Assembly: GCA_002118135.1 (NCBI GenBank)
Contig: BDIU01000428.1
Span: 1 to 64,000 of the forward strand
DNA length: 64,000 bases
Direction of reading: 5' to 3'
Source of the DNA: Trebouxia sp. TZW2008
Taxonomy: Eukaryota > Chlorophyta > Trebouxiophyceae > Trebouxiales > Trebouxiaceae
Positions within the stretch are counted from its first letter, which is position 1. The number at the start of each line of letters is the position of its first letter. The translations under genes were made by a program, and so were the position numbers. Under the pieces are notes generated by a model. It did no database searches. It was given only the letters and a program-made list of their open reading frames with translations, and was not told the DNA's origin. Shown in pieces: positions 15,201 through 25,486 of this stretch.

Positions 15201-18200
15201 ACCAGTCTCATAGGCTGGGCTGCTTGTGTAGCTGGAACTGCCAAACTGCTGGCTGACACTTGAAGATTTAGAAGGTTGATGTAGTTGGTGTACGCATGTA
15301 CTTAGTGCACCAAACCTTGAAAGTCCTTACATGCCTTGTTTGGCAGCGCCGTTTGGTAATTGGTGTGTCGACATTGTGCAGGACTACCTGCCAGCAGCCA
15401 TGCATGAGGCCTTCCTGGCCATCACCACAGAGTTTGTGCTGCTACCCTGGCGCCACGCCATGCGCAGCGCCATGCAGGGAGCCTCCCAAGGGGGATCCCA
15501 GGTGCTGTATGGCCTTGCAAACTGCTGCTTTGTTCGCTTACATGTGCATGACTTTGGCTATCGTTAGTGGCTGCCGACAATGTCATGCCCAAGCATTCCT
15601 GCTAAGGGGGATCCCAAGTCAGCTTTGGAAATTCTCTCAAACACTCAGTCAAATGTTGGCCATATAATCAGCAGCCCACATGCTTGATAGAGTGCCAGCT
15701 GCTGTGTTTTGGTACAAAATGCCTTTTATCTTGTCTCATAAAGATTCCCACAAAAGAAAAGTCGATCTTGGCGTCCAATGCACCGTGTTCTGCAGGCTGT
15801 GGTAGATGCGCGCAACGCAGAGCAGCTGCAGGTGGAGTGGCTCCAGGCCGAGATGGCGCCCCACTTCACGCAGAAGCTGCTGCGCTGCACCAGGGACATC
15901 CTTAAGTGGATTGGCGCCCATGACAGCGACTCCAAGCACCAGTTCCCCATCTTGGCAGGTTCACACCTGCATGAGGTGAAACATTTTCTGTTGGAGTCTT
16001 CTGCTGTAAGGCTTGCAGATGTATAAAAAGCAGCATGGTAATCAAGGCCAGGCAAGACAGGCACAGCTCTATGTGCACAATGTGAATCCAGTGCATAACA
16101 GCAGATGAAAGCACCAGTTCCTGCAGGCTCACACTCGCATCAAACATAATACTGACCATCAAAATCAACTCAACTTCTTTGCAGATGCTGCGCAGCATTT
16201 TCCCATGGAAATACCTTGACATGAACAGAACACAGTGACAGTGTTCCGACAAGGCAAAATTTGTCAGACTTTTATCAATTTGTCTGGTTGCAGGATGAGT
16301 TGGGTCAACCCGCGCTGGCCTTTGTGCGTACAGTGTGTGCAGTGCTGGTACTTGATTCTGCACTTGAACAGGAGGTGGCCATACTGCGGCGCAACCTGCT
16401 GAAACTGGTGCACGTGCGAGAGTTCTCATCAGCAGCTGAGTTTAAGGTAAGCGCTGCTACAGGACAGCGTTCTCCAAATGTACAAGCTGCAGAGCTACAA
16501 ATTGAAAAGCAATATGTTTGAGCCTATTGCCTTAAAGCCAGTCACAACAGCATACAGCACAATGCAGTCTGTCTTGTGTTGTGACATCCTTGCTGTTGTT
16601 TGTTCAGAGTGTTTAGTCTTAGTTGCTTGACAAGAGGCTGCACACAGTGCTTCAGCTTCATTCATAACCTAAATTCACTCGCATTGTTCCTGCTGAGCTT
16701 GCGTCGCACAGGCTGTGTCCTCAAATGATACCAGAGGGCCTGTTTAAAGCAACAGATGAAGCTGATTTGGATGCGACTGCAGGAACCCTGCCTGTCGTAT
16801 GTGCTGCACGACGTCATCTGCAGCAACTGCAATGACTGCCGAGACCTGGACCTGTGCCGAGATCCCCACCTACAGGCATGCAACATTCTCTTTGCAATCT
16901 TGACTAATCACCACATGCCTGTGGCCCATGCATGCTCCTGGTTGACTACAAGCAGTGGCCCTGCTGTCCATGCCTGGCTCTTATTTGCTCTTCTTCCTTG
17001 TTTTGCCTTTGGGTTTCAAGCCTGATTTGCAATGGAGCACAGTCAAGGCTGCATGGCTCGGTGAAATTATAATGCTTTCAAAGCATCGGTCTAGAGAAGC
17101 ACTGCCCAACTGCACTATACTGTGCTTACATTGCGTTACAAAGCAGGTATCATGGTTTGACGCATGCAAGTAGCAGTCTGGTATGCCCTCTTTGGCACAC
17201 ACACACACACTGCCTCAGCAGCTCATTGCTACCAAATCAAACACTTTCACAACATGCTACAAGTGCCGTGAAAGTTCCATAAGCACTGTCGAGCCTGCAC
17301 AGCAATCAACCATTGCGGGGCTCAGTTGAGCATTAGCTATTTAAATGGACATCATGCTGAAGGTCGCAGAGGTGCTTAGCACCAGTGAAGCTTCTGCAGG
17401 TACACAGATGGAACTGTGAGGCGTGTGGCACACGCTATGAGCTTGGCATGATCGAAGCAGCATTAGTGAATCAAGTACAGCAGCAGGAGCGTGCTTACCA
17501 GCTGCAGGACCTGCAGTGTATCAAGTGCAAGAACGTGAGTGCATGAACTGCAAACATGCTGCACAGGGCGGCGTCTGATGCGCCACTGCAGTGCTTGCCA
17601 GAAATCACCTGTGGGCATCAGCCTTGTGTTTCAAATTTGACATGACCTGAGATGAAAAGCAAGCTTGTCTGGGCAGACTTTGGCCATGCACTTGTGCCGG
17701 TACATTGGTCAGCCGTCATTGTTGTTGTTCTTTTCAAAATTACTGATCTTGGTGTCAGACCAGTGTTGTGCAGCTGCAGACCGTGAAGTAATGTTGCTGT
17801 TGCACAATGCTGCTCTTTGCGCATAATGTCTTGTTGAGGTGCCCCTCTGTGAGGTGTAATTCGGGCCCTTGACTAATTGGCTGGTACAGTAATCTCTTGA
17901 TGTAACGAGGCATCGGTTACCAAGAAAATTGTGCTTACATCAAATTGTCTTTACTCAGAAGTACCACTGTAGTCAGAATGCAGTGCTTGTTCCCATTGTC
18001 CTTACATCAAGAATGTCCTTATATCGAGTGTCCTTATATCAAGAGCTTACTGTATGCAGGTTTCGGCTGGGCATCTAGCCAGGCAGTGCAAGCTTTGTGG
18101 TGGTGAGCTGAAGTGCACACAGCCTGCAGACGTGTTCAGGAAGCGCTTGACAGTCTTCAAGAACATTGCTAGGTACCACAGCTTCCAGCTGCTGATGGAG

Positions 18201-18242
18201 ATCGTGGAGTGGCTCCTTGAAGAGCCTGGGGCTCGCCATTGA
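250..18242 (+). CDS. POLE: DNA polymerase epsilon catalytic subunit (5' truncated by window)
   Basis: Catalytic subunit of the leading-strand replicase. About 1,677 residues are visible, matching family residues from about 645 to the end; the exonuclease domain and the motif A aspartate lie left of the window. Exons: 250-447, 685-757, 1443-1607, 1937-2119, 2375-2473, 2929-3105, 3571-3663, 3900-3956, 4499-4594, 4845-5142, 6091-6257, 6579-6731, 7123-7218, 7533-7702, 8260-8393, 8672-8775, 9096-9260, 9662-9862, 10156-10298, 10530-10748, 11109-11316, 12176-12388, 12723-12937, 13184-13402, 13789-13884, 14288-14375, 14913-14960, 15034-15126, 15382-15501, 15796-15975, 16294-16446, 16783-16875, 17400-17534, 18060-18242. 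All phases close. Visible motifs are family-B motif B ([12 protein letters not shown], exon 4), motif C (ELDTDGIW, exon 5) and KKRYAVFN (exon 7). The C-terminal cysteine modules are CSNC/CEAC and CIKC/CKLC (exons 32-34). Exons 13, 14 and 27 lie in poorly conserved linkers and are least sure. Introns after exons 3, 26 and 32 use GC donors. Several exons have decayed tandem copies beside them (listed separately). Confidence 0.96.
1107..1486 (+). repeat. Tandem echo of POLE exon 3 start
   Basis: In the intron before exon 3, bases 1269-1320 are a degraded copy of the exon 3 acceptor and first codons (1436-1486): both read 'acctgcag' followed by a recognisable 'tacaag..ggtgctgg' stretch and 'cagcccagctgtga'. 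A second motif ('gtgac..ggcaca..tcag') occurs three times, near 1108, 1228 and 1390, so the duplicated unit is about 120-165 bp. Only the right-hand copy keeps the reading frame. Confidence 0.75.
2442..2642 (+). repeat. Tandem echo of POLE exon 5 end
   Basis: The exon 5 end and donor (2442-2484, starting 'tgcctgcccagctcctt') reappear at 2600-2642 with substitutions. The echo has lost the GAAAACTTC coding stretch but keeps 'ggtctgct' at the old donor position. The period is about 158 bp. Confidence 0.7.
4190..4525 (+). repeat. Tandem echo of POLE exon 9 start
   Basis: Bases 4311-4336 copy the start of exon 9 (4499-4524): 'gtgtttgagag' then a diverged 'ttctgctg'. Just upstream, 'gcaagatct..gttg' occurs near 4203 and 4287, so an older duplication of the preceding intron is also visible. 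Confidence 0.65.
4751..4800 (+). pseudogene. Decayed copy of an internal part of POLE exon 10
   Basis: The stretch 'atgagcaaagtcctggatg' near 4758 matches the true exon 10 codons for MSKALDEY at about 4898, with 'tacaagggc' for 'tacgagggc' after it. It lies in the intron just upstream of exon 10 and is followed by 'acagctgtgac' in place of coding sequence. Confidence 0.65.
5171..5482 (+). pseudogene. Two decayed tandem copies of the 3' end of POLE exon 10
   Basis: The last third of exon 10 with its donor (about 5040-5148) is repeated at 5171-5286 with few changes. It is repeated again, more decayed, at about 5400-5482. Each copy ends with the same 'tgtcagcag' followed by 'gtag', so there are three successive donor-like sites. 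The first echo still encodes NDRIIPVAI; the second is interrupted. The true exon is the first, because it is continuous with the rest of exon 10. Confidence 0.85.
5715..6055 (+). pseudogene. Two decayed tandem copies of POLE exon 11
   Basis: Both copies precede the functional exon 11 (6091-6257). Copy 1 (5715 to about 5800) has an acceptor and the EASEAPD codons but hits a TGA after DWGCH. Copy 2 (5916-6055) has an acceptor and an open frame through [13 protein letters not shown], then loses similarity after PNPF. Copy 3 alone continues into the conserved [12 protein letters not shown]. Spacing is about 200 then 175 bp. Confidence 0.85.
6735..6915 (+). repeat. Minisatellite after POLE exon 12
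   Basis: There are about five tandem units of roughly 33-36 bp built on 'catgcctcacagcctgctgt' with 'gctgtgctg' runs. They start right after the exon 12 donor (6732). The repeat leaves long accidental open frames, which I do not treat as genes. Confidence 0.9.
11185..11721 (+). pseudogene. POLE exon 21 end triplicated; copies 2 and 3 are echoes
   Basis: A unit of about 198 bp is repeated three times. It covers the 3' half of exon 21 (from about 11190), its donor and the first part of the intron. Copy 1 (to 11316) is continuous with the exon. Copy 2 (about 11390-11518) has frame-breaking changes, including a TGA and a TAG. Copy 3 (about 11588-11719) is nearly intact and ends in 'ggttgcag' plus 'gtcagc'. 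The intron pieces 'gagc..gttgcaa' and 'gcttgcatac' repeat as well. Confidence 0.88.
13136..13209 (+). repeat. Tandem echo of POLE exon 24 start
   Basis: 'gctgcagctatgctga' occurs at about 13137 and again at about 13178, where it is the functional acceptor and first codons (YADALL). The period is about 41 bp, giving two closely spaced acceptors. Confidence 0.7.
13850..13985 (+). repeat. Tandem echo of POLE exon 25 end
   Basis: The exon 25 end, coding for ATFWHTLLF (to 13884, donor gtaaac), is echoed at about 13948-13981 as 'gccactctgggcacaacctg' and then a gtaagg donor. The frame upstream of the echo is lost. Confidence 0.7.
14341..14624 (+). repeat. Tandem echo of POLE exon 26 end with its GC donor
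   Basis: 'acagctgacc' to 'caggcatgcat' occurs at 14342-14382 (exon 26 end plus GC donor) and again at 14564-14605, with further similarity for more than 150 bp downstream. Even the unusual 'cag|gcatgc' junction is duplicated. The period is about 223 bp. Confidence 0.75.
17885..18054. mobile_element. pogo/Tigger-like MITE in last POLE intron
   Basis: A 166-bp element (17887-18052) begins CAGTAATCTCTTGATGTAAC and ends in the imperfect inverse of this, ...TATATCAAGAGCTTACTG. It is flanked on both sides by the dinucleotide TA (17885-17886 and 18053-18054). CAGT...ACTG termini with a TA target duplication are typical of the pogo branch of Tc1/mariner. Inside the right end, 'gtccttatatc' type motifs repeat in tandem. 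It has no coding capacity. The right TA lies 5 bp before the exon 34 acceptor, so the element supplies most of that 3' splice region. Confidence 0.85.
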
Positions 18243-18726
18243 GCCGACTTGAAGGCCTCTGGCATAATTGTTGGCTTATGAGATTTTCAGCTGATGCAGC
18301 CAGGGGTTCTGGTCCACTTTTGTGCGGAGTTACTGTGGGCTCCAATACACGCTTGTTTTCATTTTTGCAATGTTGTGGTGCATCGCGAAGCTTTTCTATG
18401 TTCTGCTGTACAAGGGCTGTTTTGAAATCCGGACATGTTGCTGTGAGTATGTTTTTGGTGCGAGGCATCATATGCAAAATCTGCTTGAAGTTTTCTATCA
18501 CTTTCGGAGGTGCATCGGCTGAAATTGAAAGATCAGGCTTGTTGCTACACAAAGCTGTTAATGTCAGTACTCAGATCTGGTCAGTAGTCTTGGCCATGTT
18601 GGCGTCAGCATGTTTGCTAGGACACACACGTTTGGTGCACCAGTAATGTTAGTAATTAATTCACCAGCCACAGTCTTGATACGTGTTTGGATCAACACGT
18701 TTGCGGGGAATTTTTTGAGCAATCAA
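18243..18726. other. Convergent intergenic region
   Basis: This 484-bp stretch separates two converging 3' ends (POLE on +, the 928-residue gene on -). I see short open frames only, no clear TGTAA-type polyadenylation signal and no repeat. Confidence 0.6.
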
Positions 18727-21700
18727 TCATTGCTCTCTACTATTGCTACGGCTCATGACTCTCACACCAGAGGCATTATTGCGCAGACGCCGCTGCAGCT
18801 GCAGCTTGTACCATGCAGCTAGATTGTCAGCAAACTCCTTCCGCTTCTCTCGCTCTTCTTGCATTTCCCTAGGAGACAAGCCAAATTGATGTCTCTGCCG
18901 TGTCATCGGCTCAGCGCCGCCATTCACATATGTCTGTCTCTCTGTATAAAGCTCATCCACAACACCAGAGGCAGCAAACATAGACGCTTGTGACTTCAGT
19001 CCAGACTTGACAGGCTCTCTGACTAGTGTTGATGACAGCTCAGGCAGTGAACCTGTTGATATGGCTCCCTCTTGTTGCTGTATTTCCTGTGAGGACTTGA
19101 GCCAGTCTGTATCAGGCCCATGCCCCTGGCCATCGAGCACAGCCAAGGCAGAGGGGGTCTTCCTGTGCCCTTGTGCTTGCCAATCAGATTGTTCTGAAGG
19201 ATGCTGATGCCAGCCTGTCTCAGCTGCATTGCCTGTAGCGTGGAACTGCTTGCTGTGCCCCTTATTGTTATTTGCCACCGCTGCAACATGAGCTGCATTC
19301 TGTGCAGAAGCTGCTGCAGTATCTCGTGACTGCTCAACTTCTTTAGCCAGCTTGTGATCTCCATTTGAGCGGACAACAGCAGAACCGCCGGCTGCTGCTC
19401 TTCTGCTGGAGAGAGCTGAGCTGCCCGGCATGCTTCTGTCAGTAGCAGCAGGACTGGTACCTTCATTGGGTGCGTCTACTCCAGATGCATGTCGTGACAA
19501 ATCTCCCAATGCAGGAACCAACCTTCCTGCACCCAAAATTGTCATGTCTTTGACATGTCAAGGCAGAGCAGTCTTGCTTGCTGAGCAATGCAAGCTGCGC
19601 GAATAATCGCAATAAGTGCGATGCTGCTGTAGTCAGCAAGCCAATCCATGCAAAGCCAATGTGTCATGTGACAAGTGGCACATGTCTGTAGTTTAGCTTG
19701 CATGCATGCAAAATGTTTACTGCAACACAGTCATGGCATGTGCCCACTGTTATCTGCTCACATAGCTTGTGCTACATACTGTACGTCTCGCTTTCAGCTG
19801 CTGGGCTGACCTGAGTTCGGAGGGAAGGTAGATGGCGCTAAAGATAGGACTCTGGTCACCTTGGTGGCTGCTGTAGCCCAAGGACCAACTGTTCTGCCCG
19901 TTGGAAGTGTTCTTGCATCCTGCAAGCCAATTGCGCAGGTCGTTTGCACCTTGTTTGCAACATCCTAAATCAAGCCAGAAGACAACTTCAAGGCAATATG
20001 GTCTGACACACACTATCATGACACCTTGCATCCCAAAATCCAATTGCGCAATGGATATGAAGCCTGGGTCAAGGTGGCTGGAGCAAGCAGATGGCTTGAT
20101 AGTAACAAGACTTCAAGGCAGGGTGACATCTGTCACAGCGCTCGGTCAGGCAACAACAGCTCGCATGGTGTTTGATTGCAAAGCAAAGCATGCTCAGCAT
20201 GCCCACACCTGAGTCAGGGCAGGTGAGCTGTACCAGCTGCTTTTGCATGAGTAAGGCCCTCCAGGGCTGAACAGCACCACGGGGCTGTTTGCAACAGGCT
20301 CTGAATCTGCATGAGCCTGCTGGCCATGCTGTGCCTGCTGTGCATGCAGTGCGTGCTGAGCTGCAGTTTGAACAGGACTGTCACCCCTGCTTGCATCCTG
20401 ACCACTGCTTTGCTGCTTCAAACCAAAATGTCTTTGCTGCATAGCTGGGATTGGAGCAAGAACTGTACGCTGCATCTTGGCTAGCCTCTGTGCTTGTAGC
20501 TGCTGCTGCCGCTGCTGCAACAGCTTCAACTGTGCTGCAGCAAAGCTGCCTGGTGAACCAATCCCATCCTCTTCTGCCTCATCCACAGTCTCTGCAATGC
20601 TGTTTGCATCATGCATGTGTGAATGTGACAGCTCATTCTGTGTGACAGCTGTTGGTAAGCTCCCACCTCCACCACAGTAAGACTGCAGTGTATCTGGCTG
20701 TGACAATGCTGGCTGGCCAGAGATTGCTACAGGGCTGCTGGTCATGTCCCGGGTGACAGGGCTGCTGTTAACAGCCCATTCGGTCGGGCTGCTAGTGACA
20801 ATCCTGTCACTGGGGCTGCATGCAACTGCCCTGTCGCTAGGGCTGGTGGACACAGTCCTGTCATTGGGGCTGCTGGTGACGGTCCTATCATTGGGGCTGC
20901 TGGCAACTGCCCTGTCAAGAGGGCTGCTGGTGACAGCTCTGTCAACTGTACTGCAATGCTCATCACTCTTCATTCTCACTGCATTCCTTGAGTCTGCCTC
21001 GAATTCTCCTTTACTACCAGTGTCAGGCAGAGGTTGCAGCAGAAGATGTACAGGGCTTGCGTTATGTTGGCTGCCGCTTGCTTGAGCTGCTTTGTGGCGG
21101 TCCAATGCCTCTTGAAGCCCTACAGCGCAAAGCATCTCAGCGACGCTAGCAAATTTGTCTGGGTACTTGCAACCTGTTGCTTGCCAAGCCATGAGGTTTC
21201 AACAAAACATCAACACCACAACAAAACAAAGCTCAAAGCTGGTATGCATGTGAGTTGAGGATGGCAAGAGCACTGCTGATGCCAGCAAAACTAGTTCTGT
21301 CAGTCAAGCTAGCACATGACATGGCATTTTGCACGTCAATCTTGTAGGAGCAAGCGCAAGCACACCACTGAATGTTTTGAATCGTTCAGATTCAATTCCT
21401 TTTCCTTCCCCCGGGAAAACTTTATCAGCCCAGCCCTGCTTCACAGCTTCCAGGCCCCTGCACAGCTCCTCCAGCCCTTTCCCGCCGTTTTGATCAGCTG
21501 GCTCATCTGCCGCCAAAGGCACGGGTGGCGGCAAACGAGTTTTCAAATTTTTGCGGGCATCAGCTGCTTTCTGCTTGAGACGCGTTAGGCCTGCCATTGA
21601 TGCCATTGCAGCACGTTTTGGCACAACCTTGCGGCGTAAGCCTACAAACACAACAGTAACAGTGGTCATGATGTGAAGTTACAGATGATACGCCAGCGCA

Positions 21701-23585
21701 GAACTACAGATACAACAGTAACATTGTTCATGAGGAGGCTCGCAAATGACATTGGCCTGGCACCCAGAATAGTCAAGATGAACCACAGACAATGTATATC
21801 CTATGTGATGATCACCTACAGATGCTCCAGCTGACCCACAGACAGCTTGCATGTTGGCACAAATCCTCAGGCACAGATCAAACCCGCTGAGGCTGCATCA
21901 AAAAGCTGCTCAAGCAGCATGTATAGATCTTCAGCGCAGGAAAACATGGAAAGAAGTCACTCACACTACAACACTGCATTCTTGTGAAACAGGCGGGGAG
22001 AGGATTTGCATTACCTCCGCTTTCAAGCAATTTGGCCCACTTTTCCATCTCAGGCACCCTCATCAGACTGACTTCCCCTGACTCATCACCTTTCCCGCCA
22101 TCATCTCTGGCCTCATCCTGGCCCAGCTTGATGCCATCACGGAAATGGCGGGAGATCCGGCTGGCTCTCAAGGATCTGGCGGGAAACTCAGGCGCTGACA
22201 GTTTGTGATGGGGAGTGCTCAAGACAGAGTCTATGAGGCCGTGAGGGTTCCATGTCCTTGGTGATATGCCCACAGGAGATGCGGCAAATAGATCCCGCTT
22301 GTGGTACACAGCTAAGTGGATGAAGTCAGCAAAACTGAAGTCTTCCATGGCGTACAGAAGCACCTGCATGCATGCATCACCAATCAGTGACAGTACTTCT
22401 GATAGCCACTTGAGACGAGACTTCCTTGCTCTCAGGTCTCAGTGACTGGACAGTAAGTGACTTTGGATTTCCATGCATACAACACGGCTTGGGACAGGAT
22501 CATTCTGGAAGCATTTCCATGCTTGTTCTCATGCACCCAGCAGCGTCAGGAAGGTTTGCCAGCAAGCACACAAACAGCAGTGCTGCTGCTGGTGCTGCTT
22601 TCAGTGCTGGTCCTGTTATTGTTGCTGATGCCAATGCTGATGTTGGAGCAGATTCTGATTGTGGCTCAGCAACACAATGATATGCTTCAGGCAGCTCAAC
22701 ATCTCCTGCCTACCTGAAGCTGTTCTGACTGTTTCACCGTCATCTTGGCAGCTTCCCGCTCAACAGCTCTCATGAAACGCATGCTGTGGATGCACTTGGT
22801 GTGCATAGCTGCCACCAACATATGCAGGGCTGCAACAGCTTCTGGAACTTCCGGCACAGGCAAGTCATGCTCAGGAATCCAAGGCGTCACACAGCTGCAG
22901 GACAGACAGGTCTGGTGTTGGCTTACTGAATAGTGCACCGGCCGTCTTGAGGTGCAGTCACATGCAGTCACATACTTGCAGCAGGGCAAAGCAGGTTGAG
23001 GATTGCTTGATCTGCAAATGGAGTTTGTTGTGGAATGTCCTTCAACTCAGCGCAACCTGACAACATGCAGGGCAGGCAGGTCTAAGATGTGCATGACCAG
23101 ATGTTGAAGCATCCAAGATGCTGTTGCAAAATGTTGCAGCATCATGGCGCTGCAGTTGGTGCTACATCATTTCATCTGCAGCTGTTGAATGGTTGCTGGT
23201 GGTTGGCACTGCAGTCATAAACTTTGCTACGCTAACATAAGCAGTGGATTGGATAGCATGTATTCACGCAAGTCAAAACACACTACATTCTAGGCTGATC
23301 CTGCATGACGCCCCTGTCAGCAGAACTCTTGACAGGCCCTATATTCAACATAAGAGTCCAGCAGCATATGCACATCGCTTGAGCAGTGCTGCGTGACCGT
23401 GACTTGGATATCTCAGCAAGCAGTGGAAGGCCAAGTGAAGCTTACTGTGCTGTTATGGCGCCCCAGTTGTCATCAATGACTTGCAGCAGATGCTGAAATT
23501 TCATCACAGCTTGTGTCTCTTCGCTGGGCTTGTGTGGTCCAATCAGCGAGCTGGTGAGTCGGGGAGTAGCAGGTTGCAGAAGCAT
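18727..23585 (-). CDS. Unrecognised 928-residue Ser/Pro/Gln-rich protein
   Basis: Seven exons on the minus strand (transcript order): 23585-23446, 22894-22714, 22363-22015, 21641-21366, 21173-20234, 19964-19860, 19522-18727. They total 2,787 nt with all phases closed, ending in TGA at 18729-18727. I do not recognise the family. Residues 1-223 look folded and acid/basic mixed (for example DFSFADFIHLAVYHKRDLF). Residues about 235-255 are Lys/Arg-rich and followed by a proline run. Residues about 390-470 hold degenerate nonapeptides of the type DRAVTSSP(N/S). A Gln/Leu-rich segment (QRQQQLQAQRLAK) and the C-terminal REMQEEREKRKEFADN are likely coiled coils. No signal peptide or membrane segment is evident. 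The exon 5-6-7 junctions were chosen because they are the only combination I found that keeps the frame. Confidence 0.72.
20705..20955 (-). repeat. 27-bp coding repeat (nonapeptide array)
   Basis: About eight to nine degenerate 27-bp units in exon 5 of the 928-residue gene encode (N/S/L)DR(A/T)V(T/A)(S/T)SP. The Ser-Pro at the end of each unit is nearly invariant, which suggests a phosphorylatable linear motif. Confidence 0.85.
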
Positions 23586-24222
23586 GCTGCCGAAGTCTTA
23601 TCAGCTTTGACGTGAAGAAGCTGACGCCGCGACGCTGTGTTGCAGCTCTGTTTCAAGGAACGGCTGTCAGCACTCGCGGACTCTCTGTTTGCGTCGTTTG
23701 AGTCGCGGAAGCGCTAAGCTAGATCGTTTCGCGCGTCAACCGCTTTTGCTGTCACACCATGCATACGCGATGAAACAGCATCACGTCACCAGAAGATGTC
23801 ATGCATCGTCATTGCATGTTCTGTTGACTCGATACCACTTGCGCAGCAGCCCTGCGTCGAGCTTGTCGATGGGTTGTAACGGCTGCGTGTAACGGCTGCA
23901 TTGAGCTGGGCACACTCACGCCTAGTAGAGCAAGTTTGGGACAGAATACCTAATATGGTACTTGTAGGCTTTCGGCAAAGTTGATCGAGCTATTCAATGA
24001 AATCGAACGTGTTTACCACTGAAATGAGCTTGTGGCACAGCGCCTCATAAGCACACCGTGTGACAAATACAGAAGTCCTCACTAGTTTAAGTGTAGTAGG
24101 TGCACAGTTTTGTACAACAGCTCTAGGTAAAGGCAAAAGCAGCACATGATGCATCAAGCATGTGTCACACCAAAATTCTGCCTGAACAGCTGCCACTTCA
24201 GAGTAAGTTGCATTCAGCATTT
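23586..24222. other. Intergenic / upstream region of the 928-residue gene
   Basis: This 637-bp stretch lies between the start of the 928-residue gene and the end of the DUF4079 gene, both on the minus strand. It contains a short direct repeat 'tgtaacggctgc' at about 23875-23900. I found no convincing exon. Confidence 0.5.
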
Positions 24223-25486
24223 CTAAGGCAAAGATGTGAACTGGAAGACCTTGCTCACAATCTCAAGTCCAGTGGGAACCTGCCACGCAAACAGGCCAAT
24301 GTTTGTGACATTCATGGCAATGTGTGCATATCGTGCAGCATTGTTGCCCTTAGCCATCAAAGGCACCATGGCTCCTGCTCCAGCCCACAGAGTAACAATA
24401 GCTGCGCCCGCGTATAGGTGAGGTCCTGGGAAAAGCTTGCCTGTAGTCAGAGCAGGGAGAACAGTCAGAGTCATGTGTCTGCTGCAAGCTGATGCTAAAT
24501 GTTGCAGATGATCTGTACATCGTTGTGAGCATTGCTCATACATGTTGCTGTGGGATGCCTGAGTCAAGTTGAAGCTTGCATTGGCTTGAGCTGCTGCAAG
24601 AGGAGTCAAGCACTCTGCTGCCCACTTTGGGTTTTGCATTATGCACTTTGATCTGCATGAAATGCTGCTCTGCGTCACACCGAAACGACAAAGCAAAGCT
24701 GATCTGAACAATATAGGCACAATTCTGCAAAAGGAGTTGCAGCCAATCATGCCTGCACGAAGATATGTGTTGATAGGCCCCGCGACAGCTGTTGCTGTGC
24801 CTAGACCCATGATCAGACCACCCCAGTTGTGGTGCACACCCTTGTACTCCTTCTTTGACATGAGTTTTCGTTGCTGCACAGCACAAGCCATAGTCAGACC
24901 ATGCCACACCCATTGTTTGAAAGCTGGATGGGGTAAACACAAAAGTAAAGGCACTAACCTCCTCTAGCGCAGCGATACGACCATCGACCTTGGACGGAGG
25001 ACGGTTGCCTTGCTCGTCCTTTGGCGACTGCTGCTTCCTGAGCTCTTTCAGCTCCTCTGGAATAGTTCTGGTTCGCTTCCACTGCCAGCCGAGATACGCA
25101 TTCCACAACATGGCGCCCAACAAGAAAAACATCAGACCTGGATGTATCAAGCTGACCAAAGTGCCCTGCAGATCATTTCACAGTCCGCAACTTTCGTACA
25201 CCACCTCGCGGAAACACCTGCCGTTTACCTTTGTAAGATGTTCTCCATCAGGTGTCGCAGCTGTGGCAGCCTCTGCCATGAGCCATGGGTACAGGAGTCC
25301 AACAGCTCCAGCCAATTGTGTGCTGCTGTGTTGTAGTGGATCGGCGGGGGTCTGTGTTTTCTGCTGAGTCTGTTGTCGCTTGCTCGGCTGCAAGCAAGCC
25401 CTAACTCGGCAAGATCGCACGGCACATCGTGGCGCAAAAGCCGGTCGCACGCTGACGCCGGGAAGGGTCCTTGCTACCAACGCCAT
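24223..25486 (-). CDS. Chloroplast DUF4079 membrane protein
   Basis: Exons 25486-25229, 25165-24959, 24873-24753 and 24440-24223 give 267 residues. The N-terminus (about 45 residues, Ala/Arg/Val-rich, acid-free) looks like a chloroplast transit peptide. The rest matches the plant and cyanobacterial DUF4079 family: LIHPGLMFFLLGAMLW, the YLGWQWKRTRTI loop, HNWGGLIMGLG, KLFPGPHLYAGA and AHIAMNVTNIGLFAWQ with PTGLEIV at the end. Four hydrophobic helices are visible, so I infer an integral plastid (thylakoid or envelope) membrane protein; its biochemical role is unknown. The third intron uses a GC donor (CAG|GCATGA, reading leftward from 24752), confirmed by the phase-1 junction RAG/KLFPG. Confidence 0.9.

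Noticed and set aside
18169..18552. Minus-strand 127-residue ORF over the POLE 3' end
   Set aside because: Antisense shadow of exon 34 and intergenic DNA; no conserved motif.
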